The notes under the pieces were generated by a model that worked only from the letters and a program-made list of their open reading frames with translations, was not told the origin of the DNA and did not search any database. The translations under genes were made by a program, and so were the position numbers. A DNA stretch of 64,000 bases. Origin: Cannabis sativa. Its lineage: Eukaryota; Streptophyta; Magnoliopsida; Rosales; Cannabaceae. The stretch is taken from NCBI RefSeq assembly GCF_029168945.1, contig NC_083603.1:12090001-12154000 (forward strand), in the 5' to 3' direction. Positions 59,364 through 64,000 of the stretch are shown piece after piece; within the stretch, counting starts at the first letter, position 1; every line of letters begins with the position of its first letter.

Positions 59364-60640
59364 ATGGACGCCAGGCGGACTACCAGGAGTCAGGGCAACT
59401 CCGTGGGGTCGAATCAAGGACAGGGAGCTCAGTTTCCCCACCGCCGGGGCCGAGGTAGAGGTCCCCGAGGCGGGGCTCGTGGCCGGGGTGATGAGAACCC
59501 GCCACAGTCGCCCGTGCTCCCCACCGATCGGGGAGCCCCGAACCGGGAGTTACGGTTTGCGGAGATGCAAGCTCGGATCGAAGAACAAGACCTCGAGATC
59601 CGTAGGTTGAGACAGCAGGTGCTCCCCGCAGCCCAAAGGTGCCTATAGTTCCGGTGGCACCCGCCCTCGCCGCCTGTGCCGAGATAGTGGTGGCGGCCCA
59701 TAGATTGGAACCATTGTATGAGCGGTTCCGGAAGCAAGCACCTCCGGTATTCCTGGGAGGTCCGAATGTAATGAAAGCCGAACAGTGGCTGACGGTGATC
59801 ACCAAGATTTTGAACTTCATGGGTGTCACCGGTAACGACAGAGTGGTGTGCGCCACGTTTCAGTTCCAAGAGGACGCCCTGGTGTGGTGGGACATGGTAT
59901 CTCAGATTCACGATGTCACCACCATGACCTGGGAAAGGTTCCAGGAACTCTTTAATGCGAAATACTACAACGAGGCGGTTAGAAGCGCCAAGAGGAAAGA
60001 GTTCGTTCACCTGACCCAGCGGGAGAACATGAGCGTCACTGAGTATACTACTCAGTTTTATCGGTTGGCGAGGTTAGCCTCGGGAATTGTGCCGACCGAC
60101 TTCAGCAAGAAGGAGAAGTATCTGGACGGGTTGAATCCCAAGATCAGGCATGACCTGATGATTACCACCGACGACAGCACCACCTATGCTCAAATGGTGG
60201 AGAAGGCACTGCGAGCTGAGGGCGCAGTGGGGTGCATGTCAGAGTCAGCTAGTACTCCGATTAGTGGCGGAGCTCCTACCCCTCCTGCATCAGGCTATAG
60301 CAGAGGGAGTAGTGGTTCGGCCATTGATCAGAGGAAGAGGGCACCCACTGCTTCCGGCGGCTCGAGTCAGAACAAGAGGTTCCGGGGGAACCAAAACAGA
60401 GGGAGTCCTCCAGGTGGTACTGAGACCCGATTCTCCTATCCCGAGTGCCCTATCTGCAAGAGGCATCATCGGGGTGAGTGCAAAGGTCAGGGATGCTTCC
60501 ATTGTGGCATGCCCGGACACTTCAAGAGGGAATGTCCCCAGCTCCGACCAGAGGCACCGCGAGCTCCAGCGATACCCACTCCAGCCAGGGTGTTCGCTAT
60601 CACGCAGGCTGATGCAGATGCCAGCCCATCAGTTGTTACA
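59364..60640 (+). pseudogene. Chromovirus gag
   Basis: Starts MDARRTTRSQ at 59364, an RG-rich basic region, then a short coiled coil. A frameshift near 59635 moves to the frame holding the capsid domain (EPLYERFRKQAPP, WWDMVSQIHD, YYNEAVRSAKRKEF) and two Cys clusters, including the CCHC knuckle CFHCGMPGHFKREC. Unlike the element at 16 kb, Tyr is kept before the first Cys cluster, with no amber stop. Confidence 0.9.
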
Positions 60641-62039
60641 GGTCAGCTTTTTATTAACAACTCGCTTTATTCGCGTCGTTTGATTCGGGGCTACACATTC
60701 TTATGTGGCGGCCAGAGTCTTTAGTAAGTTGGGTAGACCCTTTGATAGATATGAATCAGGGTTTGGAACCCCGTTACACAGCGGAGAATTGGTTATCTCC
60801 AATAGGTGGATTAGGTCTATGCCGATCAGGATAGATGGTAGAGAGTTAAGCGCTGATCTGATAGAGATGAGCTTAGTCGAATTCGATATTATTTTAGGAA
60901 TGGATTTCCTATCTAAATATTCGGCGAGCATTGACTGTAAGAGGAAGATGGTGGTCTTCCAACCGGAAAGTGAAGAATTGTTTGTATTTGTGGGTTCGGT
61001 TCAGGGATCTCGGATCCCGGTGATCTCGGCTATGTCAGCGAGAGAATTATTGCACGGTGGGTGCTTAGGGTTTCTGGCCGTGGTGGTGGACACCACTCGG
61101 CCAGACACCATTCGGCCAAAGGACATCAGAGTGGTTCGGGAATTTTTGGACGTTTTTCCCGAAGAACTTCCAGGGTTACCACCTCAGCGGGAGATTGACT
61201 TCGTGATTGACTTGGCACCAGGGGTGGATCCGGTTTCCAAAGCCCCGTATAGGATGGCTCCAGCTGAACTTAAGGAATTAAAGATTCAGCTCCAAGGGTT
61301 GCTTGACATAGGGTTCATTCGGCCCAGTGTGTCACCATGGGGAGCCCCGGTTTTGTTCGTCAAGAAGAAGGATGGATCTATGAGGATGTGCATCGACTAC
61401 AGAGAGTTGAACAAGCTGACGGTGAAGAATAAATATCCATTACCTAGGATCGATGACTTGTTCGATCAGCTTCAGGGGAAGACGGTCTTTTCTAAGATTG
61501 ATCTCCGTTCGGGTTATCATCAGTTGAGAATCCGAGAGGAGGACATTCTAAAGACGGCTTTCCGCACTAGGTATGGACACTACGAGTTTCTGGTTATGTC
61601 ATTCGGACTAACCAATGCTCCTGCAGCATTCATGGATCTGATGAATAGAGTATTCAAGGATTTCCTCGATATCTGTGTGATTGTGTTTATCGACGACATC
61701 CTCGTGTACTCTCAATCAGAAGAGGAGCATGAGTTACATCTTCAGATGGTACTGCAACGACTTCGAGAACATAAGCTCTACGCCAAGTTCAAGAAATGTG
61801 AGTTCTGGTTGTCTCAGATGTCCTTCCTAGGGCACATTGTGAGTAAAGATGGGATCAAGGTGGATCCCGGGAAGATTGAATCCGTCAGGGATTGGCCGAG
61901 ACCGAAGACAGTGACAGAGATCAGAAGCTTCTTGGGATTAGCTGGGTACTACCGTAGGTTCGTGGAGGGGTTCTCCAAAATCTCAATGCCCCTAACCGAG
62001 CTTACAAAGAAGAATCGCCGATTAATGCGAGTCGGATAA
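60641..62039 (+). pseudogene. Chromovirus protease and reverse transcriptase
   Basis: The protease active site lies at about 60685-60710, where the DSG is visible but a one-base loss shifts the frame; from 60705 a 444-residue frame holds the rest of protease ([11 protein letters not shown]), linker and RT. RT blocks include [21 protein letters not shown] and FIDDIL (61686-61703). The frame ends at 62039 in a scrambled stretch at 62020-62095 at the RT/RNase H border. Confidence 0.92.
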
Positions 62040-62095
62040 ATGCGAAGCTAGTTTTCGTGAGCCGAAACGAGAGGTTGATTACCGCTCCGTACTAG

Positions 62096-62627
62096 CTTTG
62101 CCTTCGGACAAGGAAAAGTTCGTAGTCTACTGTGACGCATCCAAACAGGGTTTGGGGTGTGTATTGATGCAGGCCGATCGGGTCATCGCTTATGCCTCCC
62201 GTCAGTTAAAGGATTATGAACAGCGATACCCGACTCATGATTTAGAATTGGCCGCAGTGGTTTTTGCACTGAAGATTTGGCGGCATTACCTGTATGGAGA
62301 GAAATGCGAGATCTATACCGACCATAAGAGTCTCAAGTACTTCTTTACTCAGAAAGATTTGAACATGAGACAAAGGCGTTGGTTAGAATTAGTGAAGGAT
62401 TACGATTGCGAGATCCTCTATCATCCCGGAAAAGCCAATGTAGTGGCCGATGCCCTGAGCAGAAAGGGTCCCGGGCAAGTAGCTAGCATGGTTCAGATCT
62501 CACCTCAGCTAGCAGAGGATATGGTTAGATCCGGCATTGAGTTTGTGATAGGTCGCCTTCACAACTTAACGCCGCAATCCGATCCGTTGGAAAGAATAAA
62601 GGTCGCTCGGATGACGGTCCGGAGTTA
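62096..62627 (+). pseudogene. Chromovirus RNase H
   Basis: Carries [12 protein letters not shown] (first Asp), the DLELAAV Glu, YTDHKSL and ADALSRK with its Asp intact, in contrast to the Asn in the other chromovirus. It ends at 62628 through a frameshift. Confidence 0.9.
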
Positions 62628-64000
62628 GTGAAGATCCGAGATGAGGTATTGGCTGGTCAAGCCAAAGACTTTTCAGTGTCAGATAGTGGGATGCTTTTGT
62701 ATAAAGCCAGGGTTTGTGTTCCGAACAGTGTGGAACTGAGAAATGAGATCTTTAAGGAGGCTCATTCTACCCCATATTCTCTGCATCCCGGCACCACCAA
62801 GATGTACCAAGATTTGAAACCGTACTTCTGGTGGAACGGTATGAAGAAGAATTTGGTAGAATTCGTATCGAGATGCCTCACGTGTCAGCAGATTAAGGCT
62901 GAACATCAGCGACTGCCAGGTTGTTGCAGCCTCTAACCCTACCGTAATGGAAATGGGAGGATATTACAATGGATTTTGTGGTCGGGTTACCTAGGACCAC
63001 GGGTATGTATGATTCCATCCGGGTAGTGGTGGACCGATTTACGAAATCGCTCATTTTCCTCACGGTTAGAACAACATTTTCAGTGGATCAGTTGGCAGAG
63101 TTATATGTCAGGGAGATAGTGAGACTTCACGTGGTACCGAAGTCTATAGTTTCGGACAGGGATCCGAAATTCACCTCCAAATTTTGGCAGAGTTTGCAAC
63201 GGGCAATGGGTACGAAGCTAAAATTCAGTACAGCATTTCATCCTCAGACAGATGGTCAGTCCGAAAGGATAATTCAGATATTGGAGGATATGCTGAGAGC
63301 CTGTGTTATGGACTTTGAGGGTTCATGGAGTAAATATCTACCGTTAATAGAATTTTCATACAACAACAGTTATCAGAGTACGATAGGGATGGCACCCTAT
63401 GAACTGTTGTACGGTAGGAAATGCAGATCCCCTATCCATTGGGATGAGACAGGGGAGAGGAAATACCTAGGTCCAGAGTCAGTTCAGCGGACCAATGAGG
63501 CAATAGAAAAGATAAAAGCTAGAATGCTTGCCTCACAGAGCAGACAGAAGAGTTACGCAGATCCGAAACGTAGAGATGTTGAGTTCCGAGTAGGGGACCA
63601 TGTGTTTTTACGAGTATCTCCGATGAAGGGGATTAAACGTTTCGGGAAAAGAGGCAACTTATGCCCTAGGTTTGCAGGACCTTTCGAGATTCTCGAGAAG
63701 ATAGGTCAAGTGGCATATCGGTTAGCATTGCCTCCAGCCTTATCAGCAGTGCACAACGTATTCCATGTCTCAATGTTGAGAAAATACGTTTCAGACCCCT
63801 CTCATATACTCAGTTATGAGAGTCTTCGGCTCACCGTACATGTCATATGAGGAACAACCAGTGCAGATCCTGGATAGAAAGGATAAAGTCCTTCGGAATA
63901 AGACCATAGCATTGGTCAAGGTTCTCTGGAGAAACAGTAAGGTGGAAGAAGCCACCTGGGAGCTAGAGTCAGATATGCGAGCTCAATATCCAGAGTTATT
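62628..64000 (+). pseudogene. Chromovirus integrase and start of chromodomain
   Basis: 62628-62936 has the zinc finger ([10 protein letters not shown] and CLTCQQ). After a frameshift near 62935, the core from 62969 has [16 protein letters not shown] and GQSERIIQ, giving D, D and E with 35 residues between the last two. It continues to ALSAVHNVFHVSMLRKY. Another shift near 63835 moves to a frame encoding [11 protein letters not shown] and the chromodomain segment KVLWRN...ATWELESDM up to the window end. Confidence 0.92.

Larger units (their letters stand above)
56852..64000 (+). mobile_element. Chromovirus (Tekay/Del-like) with 5' LTR, gag and pol, 3' end outside window
   Basis: 5' LTR 56852-59081, primer site, gag, protease, RT, RNase H, integrase and the start of a chromodomain on the plus strand. 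Proteins closely resemble those of the element at 10-19 kb, but the LTR belongs to a different subfamily, shared with 29020-31279 and 50625-52972. At least six frameshifts make it non-functional. Confidence 0.93.

Overview
This is plant nuclear DNA made almost entirely of transposable elements. I see no convincing host gene, no rRNA or tRNA gene and no CRISPR array. The long AT-rich stretches, LTR retrotransposons of the Tat, chromovirus (Tekay/Del-like) and copia (Angela-like) lineages, a Cassandra TRIM with 5S rRNA-derived LTRs, MuDR-type and CACTA-type DNA transposons and initiator-tRNA-Met primer sites all point to an angiosperm. The proteins look like those of eudicots, perhaps Rosales (Cannabaceae-like), but that guess is weak.

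Layout. (1) 1-8717: a Tat-lineage Ty3/gypsy element on the minus strand, cut by the left edge, with decayed gag, protease, RT, dual RNase H and integrase. Beyond its pol lies a plus-strand, coiled-coil-rich additional ORF with one clear intron. (2) 8718-20000: AT-rich DNA holding a probable Mutator-like insertion, itself interrupted by a complete 9.0-kb chromovirus (10417-19423, minus strand, target-site duplication AAAGT, LTRs about 99% alike by eye). (3) 20001-26726: AT-rich DNA with a 718-bp MULE-type MITE built around a large hairpin, and a 246-bp poly(A) retroposon with a 14-bp target duplication. (4) 26727-46941: a 20-kb copia nest with three direct LTRs and AAACG on both outer sides. 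It carries a solo chromovirus LTR (TTTTT duplication) in the first leader and an inverted solo copia LTR (AGAAT duplication) in the integrase of the second unit. (5) 46947-54609: a broken MuDR-like transposase gene preceded by a CACTA MITE. It is split by a Cassandra array (three 436-bp LTRs, two about 69-bp internal domains) joined to a solo chromovirus LTR; the two together are bounded by ATACA. (6) 54610-56851: oppositely oriented pieces of a diverged copia LTR. (7) 56852-64000: a second chromovirus, plus strand, with 5' LTR, gag, pol and the start of its chromodomain, running off the right edge.

Each autonomous family would supply its own capsid, protease, RT/RNase H and integrase, but every coding region here has stops or frameshifts, so none of these copies looks able to transpose alone. 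The short elements (Cassandra, the MITEs, the poly(A) retroposon) would have depended on enzymes supplied in trans. The best second looks are the spliced antisense ORF, the Cassandra/solo-LTR composite, the recombined copia nest, and an inverted repeat that spans the primer-binding site in both chromoviruses.
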